From: PALSA-693 sp963834725
Lineage (GTDB): Bacteria > Actinomycetota > Acidimicrobiia > Acidimicrobiales > Palsa-688
Assembly (NCBI GenBank): GCA_963834725.1
Contig: CAWICN010000001.1
Span: 806,001-870,000, forward strand
DNA: 64,000 nucleotides
Direction: 5' to 3'
In this document: piece by piece, positions 19,280-26,814 of the stretch
How the letters are laid out: each line of letters opens with the position of its first letter
Numbering within the stretch: the stretch's first letter is position 1
The notes under the pieces: generated by a model
Database searches by the model: none
The model's input: the letters and a program-made list of their open reading frames with translations, nothing else
What the model was told of the DNA's origin: nothing
Program-made: the position numbers and the translations under genes

Positions 19280-20425
19280 ATGACACGCCTGCATGACCTG
19301 TTCAATGAGTGTGGCCAGAGTGCCTGGATCGACAACCTCTCGAGGCCCGCCGTTCGTGGAGGGCACCTCCGGGCGCTGATCGACCAGGGGGTCCGGGGGG
19401 TGACCTCCAATCCGACCATCTTCGAGAAGGCCATGACCGGATCGGATGCCTACGACGAGCAGTTCGCTCGCCTGATCCGCCAGCTGTCGGTCGAGGAGGC
19501 GTTCTGGGAGATGGCCACCGAGGACGTAACCGAGGGGTGCGGGGTCCTTCGCCCGGTGTATGACGCCGCCCAGGGCGGCGACGGGTTCGTCTCCATCGAG
19601 GTGTCGCCGGTGCTCGCCAACGACACCCCGAGCACCGTCGAAGCGGCCCGCAACCTGCACGACCGGATTCGCCTCCCGAACCTGCTGGTCAAGATTCCCG
19701 CTACCGCCGAAGGTGTGCCGGCCATCCGGCAGATGATCACCGAGGGCCGCAACATCAACGTGACCCTCATTTTCAGCCTGTCGCGCTACGCCGAGGTCAT
19801 CGAGGCCTACCTTTCCGGTCTCGAGGCCCTGGCCGAGGCTGGAGGGGATGTGTCGAAGGTGCACAGCGTGGCGTCGTTCTTCGTGAGCCGGGTCGATACC
19901 GAGGTCGACCGCCGGCTGGAGCAGATCGGCGGCGGGCTCGAAGGCAAGTCCGGCGCGGTGGCGGGGCACGAAGGCAAGTCCGGCGGTGTCGCCGGCCTCG
20001 AAGGTAGAGCCGGCGTGGCCCAGGCCAAGCTGGCCTACCGGCTGTTCCAGGAACGCTTCTCCGGTCCCCGATGGGAGGCGCTGGCAGCACGAGGCGCCCA
20101 TCGGCAACGCCCTCTGTGGGCGTCGACGTCCACCAAGAACCCGGCCTACCCGGACCTTCTATATGTCGACAACCTGATCGGCCCCGACACGGTCAACACC
20201 ATGCCGGACACCACCATCGCTGCCTTCGAGGACCACGGGACCGTGGCCCGCACCGTGGACACCGACGTGGCCGCCGCCCAGGCTGATCTCGACGCGCTGC
20301 AGCGGATTGGCATCGATATGGCCGACGTGTCCGCCGTCCTCGAGGAGGAAGGGGTGGCGTCTTTTACCAAGAGCTACGAGCAGCTGCTGCAATCCCTTCA
20401 CGACAAGGCCAACGCTTCGGCATGA
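19280..20425 (+). CDS. tal: Transaldolase with an internal repeat insertion
   Basis: Transaldolase transfers dihydroxyacetone units between sugar phosphates through a Schiff-base lysine. The actinobacterial-type sequence shows GVTSNPTIFEKAM, the lysine in LLVKIPAT, NINVTLIFSL and FFVSRVDTEVD, and 381 residues in all. Between residues 220 and 249 a 10-residue unit occurs three times (LEGKSGAVAG, HEGKSGGVAG, LEGRAGVAQA). The last copy matches the family's helix before KLAY, so the first two are insertions. GGAGGGCGG precedes the ATG. The stop overlaps the zwf start by 4 bp. Confidence 0.93.
   Translation: MTRLHDLFNECGQSAWIDNLSRPAVRGGHLRALIDQGVRGVTSNPTIFEKAMTGSDAYDEQFARLIRQLSVEEAFWEMATEDVTEGCGVLRPVYDAAQGGDGFVSIEVSPVLANDTPSTVEAARNLHDRIRLPNLLVKIPATAEGVPAIRQMITEGRNINVTLIFSLSRYAEVIEAYLSGLEALAEAGGDVSKVHSVASFFVSRVDTEVDRRLEQIGGGLEGKSGAVAGHEGKSGGVAGLEGRAGVAQAKLAYRLFQERFSGPRWEALAARGAHRQRPLWASTSTKNPAYPDLLYVDNLIGPDTVNTMPDTTIAAFEDHGTVARTVDTDVAAAQADLDALQRIGIDMADVSAVLEEEGVASFTKSYEQLLQSLHDKANASA
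19937..20026 (+). repeat. Three 30-bp in-frame tandem units inside tal
   Basis: The units start at 19937, 19967 and 19997 and encode LEGKSGAVAG, HEGKSGGVAG and LEGRAGVAQA. The third is the conserved family sequence; the other two look like in-frame duplications that have since diverged. Confidence 0.85.
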
Positions 20426-21960
20426 CCGAGCCGCCCGACACCCCCGGTGCAGCAGAGCGAAACCTGCTCGCCGAGGGTCTCCAGACCGCCCGGCGGGCGC
20501 CACCGGGCGTCCTGGTGGTGTTCGGCGCCTCGGGCGATCTCACCTCCCGCAAGCTGCTGCCGGCCCTCGAACGGCTGCACCGGCGTCGCCTGCTCGAGCC
20601 GGGCTTCGCGGTGATCGGTGTGGCACGGAGCCGCCTCGAGGATCAGGAGTTCCGGGACATGATGACCGCAGCCGTGCCCGACGCCGGCCGCGGCTGGGAC
20701 GACGTCGTCAAGCACAGCCGGTACCTGGCGGGCGACTACGACGATCCGGATACCTTCACCCGGCTCCGGGCCGAGCTCGACGACACCGACGAAGAGCTGG
20801 GCCTGCCCGGCAACCGGACGTACTACCTGGCCACCGTTCCCGCCGTGTTCGATCACGTGGCCGCGGGCCTCGGCGCCGCCGGCCTCCACAGGCCATCCCG
20901 TCCGGGCGCGGCGGTCCGGCTGGTGATCGAAAAGCCCTTCGGGCGGGACCTGGCCAGCGCTCGCACCCTGGACGCCGCCCTGCACGACACGTTCGAGGAG
21001 TCCCAGATCTACCGGATCGATCACTACCTCGGAAAAGAGACCGTCCAGAACGTCCTGGCGCTGCGCTTCGCCAACGCCATCTTCGAACCTTTGTGGAATC
21101 GCCGCTACGTCAACAATGTCCAGATCACCGTGGCCGAGTCGATCGGCGTCGAGAAGCGAGGCGGCTTCTACGAACGGGCCGGCGCCCTCCGCGACATCGT
21201 CCAGAACCACGTAATGCAGGTCCTGTCGCTCACCCTCATGGAACCGCCCGGGTGGATCGACGCCCACGGGATCCGCGATGAGAAGGTCAAGGCCCTCCGG
21301 TCGGTCGTGGTCCCGACCCCGGACCGGGTTCTCGCCGATGTGGTGCGGGCCCAGTACGACAGCGGCTGGAGCGAGGGGGTCGCCGTCCCCGCCTACCGGC
21401 AGGAGCCGGACGTGGATCCCCATAGCGTCACCGAGACGTACATGGCCATGAAGCTGTACGTCGACAACTGGCGCTGGGCCGGCGTGCCCTTCTACATCCG
21501 GACCGGCAAGCGCTTGCCCAAGCGGGTCACGGAGGTCGCCCTCCAGTTCCAGAGCGTCCCGCACCTGGCGTTCAACGCGGCGGAGAGCCGGGAGCTCCGC
21601 CCCAACGCCCTGGTGATGCGCATCCAGCCCGATGAGGGCGTCGCCCTCCGCTTTGGCGCCAAGGTCCCCGGTCAGGCCTTCAAGGTGCGTGACGTCCTGA
21701 TGGACATGTCCTACGGCGCGTCCTTCCTGGAGGAGGCGCCTGATGCCTACGAGCGTCTCCTGCTCGACGCCATGGTCGGCGACCCCACCCTCTTCATCCG
21801 CAGCGACGAAGTCGACCAGGCCTGGCAGATCGTCCAGCCCATCCTGAGCACGTGGGAGGAAGGCCAGGTGCCGCTGGCCGGTTACGCGGCGGGGACCTGG
21901 GGCCCCCGCCAGGCCGATCAGCTCATCGAGCGGGACGGTCGCCAGTGGCGAACGCCGTAG
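20422..21960 (+). CDS. zwf: Glucose-6-phosphate 1-dehydrogenase
   Basis: Zwf oxidises glucose-6-phosphate to 6-phosphogluconolactone with reduction of NADP+, the entry step of the oxidative pentose phosphate pathway. The 512-residue protein has the dinucleotide motif GASGDLTSRK (about 34-43), the substrate/catalytic segment RIDHYLGKE (about 198-206), and the VQNHVMQ and YIRTGKRLPKR regions. The ATG sits in the tal stop (ATGA overlap) and its 3' end overlaps opcA by 16 bp, so the genes are probably translated together. Confidence 0.96.
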   Translation: MTEPPDTPGAAERNLLAEGLQTARRAPPGVLVVFGASGDLTSRKLLPALERLHRRRLLEPGFAVIGVARSRLEDQEFRDMMTAAVPDAGRGWDDVVKHSRYLAGDYDDPDTFTRLRAELDDTDEELGLPGNRTYYLATVPAVFDHVAAGLGAAGLHRPSRPGAAVRLVIEKPFGRDLASARTLDAALHDTFEESQIYRIDHYLGKETVQNVLALRFANAIFEPLWNRRYVNNVQITVAESIGVEKRGGFYERAGALRDIVQNHVMQVLSLTLMEPPGWIDAHGIRDEKVKALRSVVVPTPDRVLADVVRAQYDSGWSEGVAVPAYRQEPDVDPHSVTETYMAMKLYVDNWRWAGVPFYIRTGKRLPKRVTEVALQFQSVPHLAFNAAESRELRPNALVMRIQPDEGVALRFGAKVPGQAFKVRDVLMDMSYGASFLEEAPDAYERLLLDAMVGDPTLFIRSDEVDQAWQIVQPILSTWEEGQVPLAGYAAGTWGPRQADQLIERDGRQWRTP

Positions 21961-22946
21961 CAGTCGACACCTGGGAGGCGGACGGCGTCCGGCTGAGCGA
22001 GGTAGTCAAGGCCCTCGCCGATCTGCGCCACCAGTCGCTGGCCAAGAACGGGGCCCGGACCGCGGTGATGACCCTGGTCGCGGTCATCCCGAGCGACGAG
22101 CAGGCCCGCGCCGCCACCCGGGCTCTCCGGGCCCTCGGCCTCCACCACCCGGCCCGCATCGTGCTGCTCCGCCCGGACCCGGACCAGGTCGTCACCCTCG
22201 ACGGCCGGGCCGTCCTCTACGCGGCGGAGGAGGCCGGACACCAGATCAACTTCGAAGAGGTGGCGCTCGCGGTCGGGGGTCAGGCGGCCAGGCATCTGGA
22301 CTCTCTGGTGGAAGCGTTCACGCTGTCGGACCTGCCCGTCCCTGTCTGGTACGTCGGCGACGTTCCCGATCCATCCGACCCGCTGCTCCCGGTCGCGACC
22401 GCCGTGCTCATCGACACCCGCGACGCCGCGGACACCGGCCGAACCCGGGCCGTGCTGGAGCTGGCCCGGCGCCAGACCGTGGTGGACCTGTCGTGGATCC
22501 GGCTCGCCCCGTGGCGTCAACTGCTGGCCGGGTTGTTCGAGCCGGTCGCCCGCCGGCCCTGGCTCGGCGCGGTCGAGCGGGTGGAAGTCTCCGGCAAGGT
22601 CGGCCCCCGGCACCTGCTGGGCGGCTGGCTGACCGCTCAGCTGCGCCTCCATCCCGATCAGGTGCGGCTGGTGGACGCTCGGCACGTCGAGATCCGGGTG
22701 ATCTGCCGCCGCGGTGGCGAGCAGGCCCGGTTCGAGGTCGTCCGCGGCGAGCTCAACCGGACAGTGTCGGCCCGGGCCGAGCTGACCGACGATCTCGACG
22801 CGGCTTCGGCCGTGCCGGAGAACCCGCAACCCATCGCACTCGCCGAGGATCCCCTCGCCACCTCCCTCGCGGACGCGTTGATGCACCTGCAGCCGGACGT
22901 GACCTGGGAGCGCGCCCTGGCTGCGGCCACGACCCTCGGTGTGTAG
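21945..22946 (+). CDS. opcA: OpcA, glucose-6-phosphate dehydrogenase assembly protein
   Basis: OpcA is a small protein that activates or helps assemble G6PDH in cyanobacteria and actinobacteria. I take the GTG at 21945 (333 residues, starting MANAVAVDTWEADG). The conserved family segments are the ARTAVMTLVAV strand, HPARIVLL, LSDLPVPVWYVG, TVVDLSWIRLAPWR and LLGGWLTAQL. It overlaps zwf by 16 bp and the pgl start by 8 bp. The order zwf-opcA-pgl is the standard actinobacterial one. Confidence 0.93.
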   Translation: MANAVAVDTWEADGVRLSEVVKALADLRHQSLAKNGARTAVMTLVAVIPSDEQARAATRALRALGLHHPARIVLLRPDPDQVVTLDGRAVLYAAEEAGHQINFEEVALAVGGQAARHLDSLVEAFTLSDLPVPVWYVGDVPDPSDPLLPVATAVLIDTRDAADTGRTRAVLELARRQTVVDLSWIRLAPWRQLLAGLFEPVARRPWLGAVERVEVSGKVGPRHLLGGWLTAQLRLHPDQVRLVDARHVEIRVICRRGGEQARFEVVRGELNRTVSARAELTDDLDAASAVPENPQPIALAEDPLATSLADALMHLQPDVTWERALAAATTLGV

Positions 22947-23622
22947 GTTGCTCGCCGTGAACGGAGAGCTGATCGTCGTCGACGACCTGCCGGGCGCCTT
23001 TACGGAGCACGTCATCGCGGCCTTCGATCGCCGCCCCGACGAACTGTTCGGGCTGGCCCTGAGTGGCGGGAACACGGCCCGGGTCTGCTACGAGCGGCTG
23101 GCCGCCGAAAGCGCCGACGTCATCGACTGGCTGTGCGTCAACGTGTACTGGGGCGACGAGCGCTGCTTACCGCCGAATCACGCCGATTCGAACCAGCACC
23201 TGGTGCGCAAGGCGCTCCTGGAGCGCGTCGGAACCGCCAACGCTGTCTATCCGATGAGCTGTGAGGAGGGACCCGACGCCTATCAGCTTCGACTCGGGGA
23301 GGTCGGCAAGCTGGACCTCATCCACCTCGGCCTCGGTCTGGACGGGCACACCGCGTCGCTGTTCCCGCAATCCCCCGCCCTCCAGGCCGATCCGGGCCAG
23401 CTGGTAGCTCGCAACCAGGACCCCTCCGGCCGGAACCGCCTGCCGCGACTCACGCTCACTTACGCCGGAATAGCCCGGTCGCGGCTCGCCCTGTTCACCG
23501 TGGCCGGGGGGCACAAGCGGGCCACAGTCCAGGCCATCCTCGACGGCGCCGACCTGCCGGCCGCCCACGTCACCTCCGATCAGGTGATCTGGTTGGTGGA
23601 CCGGGCCGCGGCCCCGCGCTGA
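22939..23622 (+). CDS. pgl: 6-phosphogluconolactonase
   Basis: Pgl hydrolyses 6-phosphogluconolactone, the second step of the oxidative pentose phosphate pathway. The 227-residue DevB/SOL-type protein shows ALSGGNTAR, VYWGDERCLPPNHADSN and GLGLDGHTASLFP, the usual phosphate-binding and catalytic motifs. GTG at 22939 overlaps opcA; a GTG at 22957 (221 residues, starting MNGELIVVDD) is an equally possible start. Gnd is not encoded nearby, so the next step must be encoded elsewhere. Confidence 0.94.
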   Translation: MCRLLAVNGELIVVDDLPGAFTEHVIAAFDRRPDELFGLALSGGNTARVCYERLAAESADVIDWLCVNVYWGDERCLPPNHADSNQHLVRKALLERVGTANAVYPMSCEEGPDAYQLRLGEVGKLDLIHLGLGLDGHTASLFPQSPALQADPGQLVARNQDPSGRNRLPRLTLTYAGIARSRLALFTVAGGHKRATVQAILDGADLPAAHVTSDQVIWLVDRAAAPR

Positions 23623-23623
23623 G

Positions 23624-24712
23624 GTGAAGCCGGCCATGGCCGACCACGCGGTGCCGCCGGAGCACCTTGACGCCCTCCTCGACGTGATGGGGGTGACCGC
23701 GAATCGCGACCAGCTGCGGGAGATCCTCGAAACGGTGGTGCGGCTGGGGTCGGGTGGCGCCGACCGGCTGGACCTCAAGATCGCCAACGCCGCCCTGAAG
23801 GAGATGTCCGAAGGTTTCGAGGTCTTTGCGCCGTACCGTCATGTGCGAAAGCTCACCATGTTCGGTTCGGCCCGTACGCTCCAGACCGACCCTCTGTACA
23901 CCCAGGCGCGTGACCTGGCCGCCCTGCTCGCTTTGCACGGCTGGTCGACGGTCACGGGTGCCGGGCCCGGGATCATGGCCGCCGGCCTCGAGGGGGCCGG
24001 CCCGGACCACGCCTTCGGCATCAACATCAGGCTGCCGTTCGAGCAGGGCGTCAACGAGTTCATCGCCGAGAATCCGAAGCTGGTGTCGATGAAGTACTTC
24101 TTCACCCGGAAACTTCTGCTCATCAAGGAGTCCTTCGGGTACGCCGTCCTACCGGGCGGCTTCGGGACACTGGACGAGACCTTCGAGCTGTTGACGCTCA
24201 TCCAGACCGGAAAGGCCGAGCCGGCGCCAGTAGTGCTGCTGGATATGCCTGGCAGCAGCTACTGGAAGGGTTGGGAGCGGTTTGTCACCGAGGAGGTGGC
24301 CACCCGCAACCTGATCAACCCGGAGGACACCGTTCTCTACCGCATTGTCGACCGGGTTGAGGACGCCGCCGCCGAGATCCTGGGTTTCTATCGCAACTAT
24401 CACTCGTTGCGCTGGGTGGGTGACACGCTGGTCGTCCGGCTGGAATCCCGCCCGACTGAAGCGGAGGCGGCCGCCCTCTCAGCGCGCTTCGCCGACGCCC
24501 TGCGTCGCCCGATCCGCGTACTCGACGCCCCGCTCCCGGCCGAACGCCGCAGTGAGGACTTCCCGGAGCTGGCCCGCCTGGCCCTCAGGTTTGACCGGGT
24601 CTCCTACGCTCGGCTCCGAGAGCTCATCGACGCGCTCAACACCTTGCCGAGCGCCCCGCTGCCCCCGATCGTGGGGACCGTTTCCCGGCCGGCCGGTGCC
24701 GTTGCTGACTGA
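23624..24712 (+). CDS. LOG-family nucleotide 5'-monophosphate phosphoribohydrolase-like protein
   Basis: The Rossmann-like core of the LOG ('lysine decarboxylase-like') family is clear: MFGSART, GWSTVTGAGPGIM and the signature PGGFGTLDE. Characterised members split nucleoside 5'-monophosphates into base and ribose-5-phosphate. This one is larger (362 residues) than plant-type LOG (about 200), with an extra N-terminal helical region and a C-terminal domain after residue 250. It begins one base after the pgl stop and overlaps the following oxidoreductase gene. Release of ribose-5-phosphate would fit a pentose phosphate operon, but the substrate is not known. ATG at 23636 is an alternative start. 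Confidence 0.8.
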   Translation: MKPAMADHAVPPEHLDALLDVMGVTANRDQLREILETVVRLGSGGADRLDLKIANAALKEMSEGFEVFAPYRHVRKLTMFGSARTLQTDPLYTQARDLAALLALHGWSTVTGAGPGIMAAGLEGAGPDHAFGINIRLPFEQGVNEFIAENPKLVSMKYFFTRKLLLIKESFGYAVLPGGFGTLDETFELLTLIQTGKAEPAPVVLLDMPGSSYWKGWERFVTEEVATRNLINPEDTVLYRIVDRVEDAAAEILGFYRNYHSLRWVGDTLVVRLESRPTEAEAAALSARFADALRRPIRVLDAPLPAERRSEDFPELARLALRFDRVSYARLRELIDALNTLPSAPLPPIVGTVSRPAGAVAD

Positions 24713-26771
24713 CCCCATCGCTGTCGGCGAGCGGATGGCACCGTCGCGGGTGGTGTTCGGTCCCCACGAGACCAATCTGGCCAGGGGCCGGTCGATCGGC
24801 CCCCGCCACGTCGCGTACTACGCTCGCCGGGCGGCGGGTGGCGCGGGCGTCATCGTTATCGAAACGGCCTCGGTCAGGGCGGACGACTGGCCGTACGAGC
24901 GGGCCCCCCTGGCCCCGGATTGCGGTCCCGGATGGCGGGCCGTCGCTGAGGCTTGCCGGCCGCATAGGGCCGTCATGCTGGCCGGTATCGGGCACACCGG
25001 CGCCCAGGGTTCAAGCGCCTACTCGCAGGACGTGATGTGGGCACCCTCCCGGGTTGCCGACGTGGTGTCCCGGGAGCCGCCGGCCCCGCTCGAGCCGCGG
25101 GGAATCGCGGCGATCGTCGCTGCCTTCGCCGAGGCGGCCCGGCTGGCCATTAGGGCCGGGCTCGACGGAGTCGAGGTCGACGCCGGAGCATGGTCGCTGC
25201 TGCGCCAGTTCCATTCCGGCCTCACCAACCAGCGCGGCGACGGCTACGGCGACGACAAGCTGCGGTTTACGCGAGAGGTGCTGGCGGGAGTGCGGGACGC
25301 CATCGGGCCGGATCGCATTCTCGGGTTGCGGCTCTCCTGTGACGAGCTGGCCCCATGGGGCGGGGTCACCCCGGACGCGGCCGCGGAGCACGTCGCCAGC
25401 CTGGCCCCGGTCCTCGACCTCCTGACCGTCATCCGGGCCGGCCCTTACTCCACCACCGCCTATCGGCCCGACGCCCACACTCCCGCGGCCACCAACGTCG
25501 AGTTGTGCCGGGCCATGCGCACCGCCGCGGCGGGCCGGGTCCCCCTGGTCCTGCAAGGGAGCGTGGCCGATCCTGATGCGGCCGAGCACGCACTGGCGGA
25601 GGGGGTGGCCGACCTGGTCGAGATGACCCGGGCCCAGATCGCCGACGCTCGCCTGGTGACCCACCTGCGGGCCGGCCACCCCGAACGAGCCCGACCGTGC
25701 CTCCTCTGCAACCAGACCTGCCAGGTCCGCGACAACCGGAACCCCATCGTGACCTGCGTCGGTGACCCTCGCTCCGGGCATGAGACGACCGATCCTGATC
25801 CAGACCCGCCGGACGCCGGGGCGCCGGAGCGCTCGGGAGGCCCGCCGGTGTTCGTCGTCGGGGGCGGGCCAGCAGGGCTGGAGTGTGCCCGGGTGCTGGC
25901 CGGCGCCGGCCGCCGGGTCGGGCTGGGCGAGCGGACCGGCGCCCTCGGGGGAGCCCTGGCTCTCGCTTCTGTCGGCGCCGGCCGGGAACGCCTGCGGCGC
26001 CTGACCGACTGGCTGGCGGCCGAATGTGCCCGCCTCGGGGTAGAGATCTCCCTGGGCGTCACCGTCGACGCCAGGGCCGTGCGGGCTGCCCAGGCCGAAG
26101 GGTGGGACGTGGTCCTTGCCACCGGTTCGCGTCCTTTCCCCGAGCGGTATCCCGACGGCCAGAGCGATCCCGACGGCCAGAACGATCCCGACGGCCAGAA
26201 CGATCCCGACGGCCAGAACGATCCCGATGGCCAGAACGATCCGCCCGTCATCGATGCGCTCACCTTGCTCCAGGGGGGAACCGGTGGGCTGCCCGACGGC
26301 CCCGTGGTCGTCGACGATCCCGTCGGCGGCCCGATCGGCATCGGTGTCGCCGAATGGCTGGCGAGCACGACCGACCGTTCCGTCACCCTGGTGAGCCCGG
26401 ATCCTGTCGCGGGCACGCAGCTGTCCCGCACCGGCGATCTGGCCGATGCCAACGTCCGACTCCAGCGCGCCGGCGTGGCCCGGCAGCTTCGTTCCCGCAT
26501 CACCATGGTCGGCGGCGGTTCGGTGGACGGCGCCGACGTGTGGACCGGGGAAACCTTCCGGCTGCCCGCCGGCCTGGTGGTCGACTGCGGGCACCGCCTT
26601 CCTGACGACGACCTCTACGTGTCGCTGGGCGACCCGACCGTGCTGCGGATCGGCGACTGTGTCGCGCCCCGGACGGTCCACGAGGCCGTCCTGGAAGGCC
26701 GGCGAGCCGCGCTGGCGCGGCTCGGAGCAGAAGCGGCGGCGGAAGCCACACCGATAGGGTTCGCACGATGA
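24696..26771 (+). CDS. FadH/OYE-type flavin, Fe-S oxidoreductase (mycofactocin-associated type 1)
   Basis: The protein combines an old-yellow-enzyme TIM barrel (FMN) with a C-terminal FAD/NAD-binding module, joined by a 4Fe-4S site, as in 2,4-dienoyl-CoA reductase. Visible are PSRVVFGPHETN and LTNQRGDGYG in the barrel, the cluster cysteines CLLCNQTC plus a fourth Cys 12 residues later, and the dinucleotide motif VVGGGPAGLECA. GTG at 24696 gives 691 residues and overlaps the LOG gene by 17 bp. A (PDGQND)-type repeat is inserted just after VLATGSRPFPERY. From memory the family is one of two FadH/OYE families annotated as mycofactocin-associated. Substrate unknown. Confidence 0.82.
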   Translation: MPLLTDPIAVGERMAPSRVVFGPHETNLARGRSIGPRHVAYYARRAAGGAGVIVIETASVRADDWPYERAPLAPDCGPGWRAVAEACRPHRAVMLAGIGHTGAQGSSAYSQDVMWAPSRVADVVSREPPAPLEPRGIAAIVAAFAEAARLAIRAGLDGVEVDAGAWSLLRQFHSGLTNQRGDGYGDDKLRFTREVLAGVRDAIGPDRILGLRLSCDELAPWGGVTPDAAAEHVASLAPVLDLLTVIRAGPYSTTAYRPDAHTPAATNVELCRAMRTAAAGRVPLVLQGSVADPDAAEHALAEGVADLVEMTRAQIADARLVTHLRAGHPERARPCLLCNQTCQVRDNRNPIVTCVGDPRSGHETTDPDPDPPDAGAPERSGGPPVFVVGGGPAGLECARVLAGAGRRVGLGERTGALGGALALASVGAGRERLRRLTDWLAAECARLGVEISLGVTVDARAVRAAQAEGWDVVLATGSRPFPERYPDGQSDPDGQNDPDGQNDPDGQNDPDGQNDPPVIDALTLLQGGTGGLPDGPVVVDDPVGGPIGIGVAEWLASTTDRSVTLVSPDPVAGTQLSRTGDLADANVRLQRAGVARQLRSRITMVGGGSVDGADVWTGETFRLPAGLVVDCGHRLPDDDLYVSLGDPTVLRIGDCVAPRTVHEAVLEGRRAALARLGAEAAAEATPIGFAR
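26151..26240 (+). repeat. Five 18-bp in-frame units inside the first FadH/OYE gene
   Basis: The unit CCCGACGGCCAGAACGAT (Pro-Asp-Gly-Gln-Asn-Asp) occurs five times, with one base change in the first copy and one in the last. It forms a hydrophilic, acidic insertion in the nucleotide-binding half of the protein. Confidence 0.95.
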
Positions 26772-26814
26772 TCGGAGCGAAGCGGTACGGCACCGTCGCC
26801 TGGATGGGGCGGCA

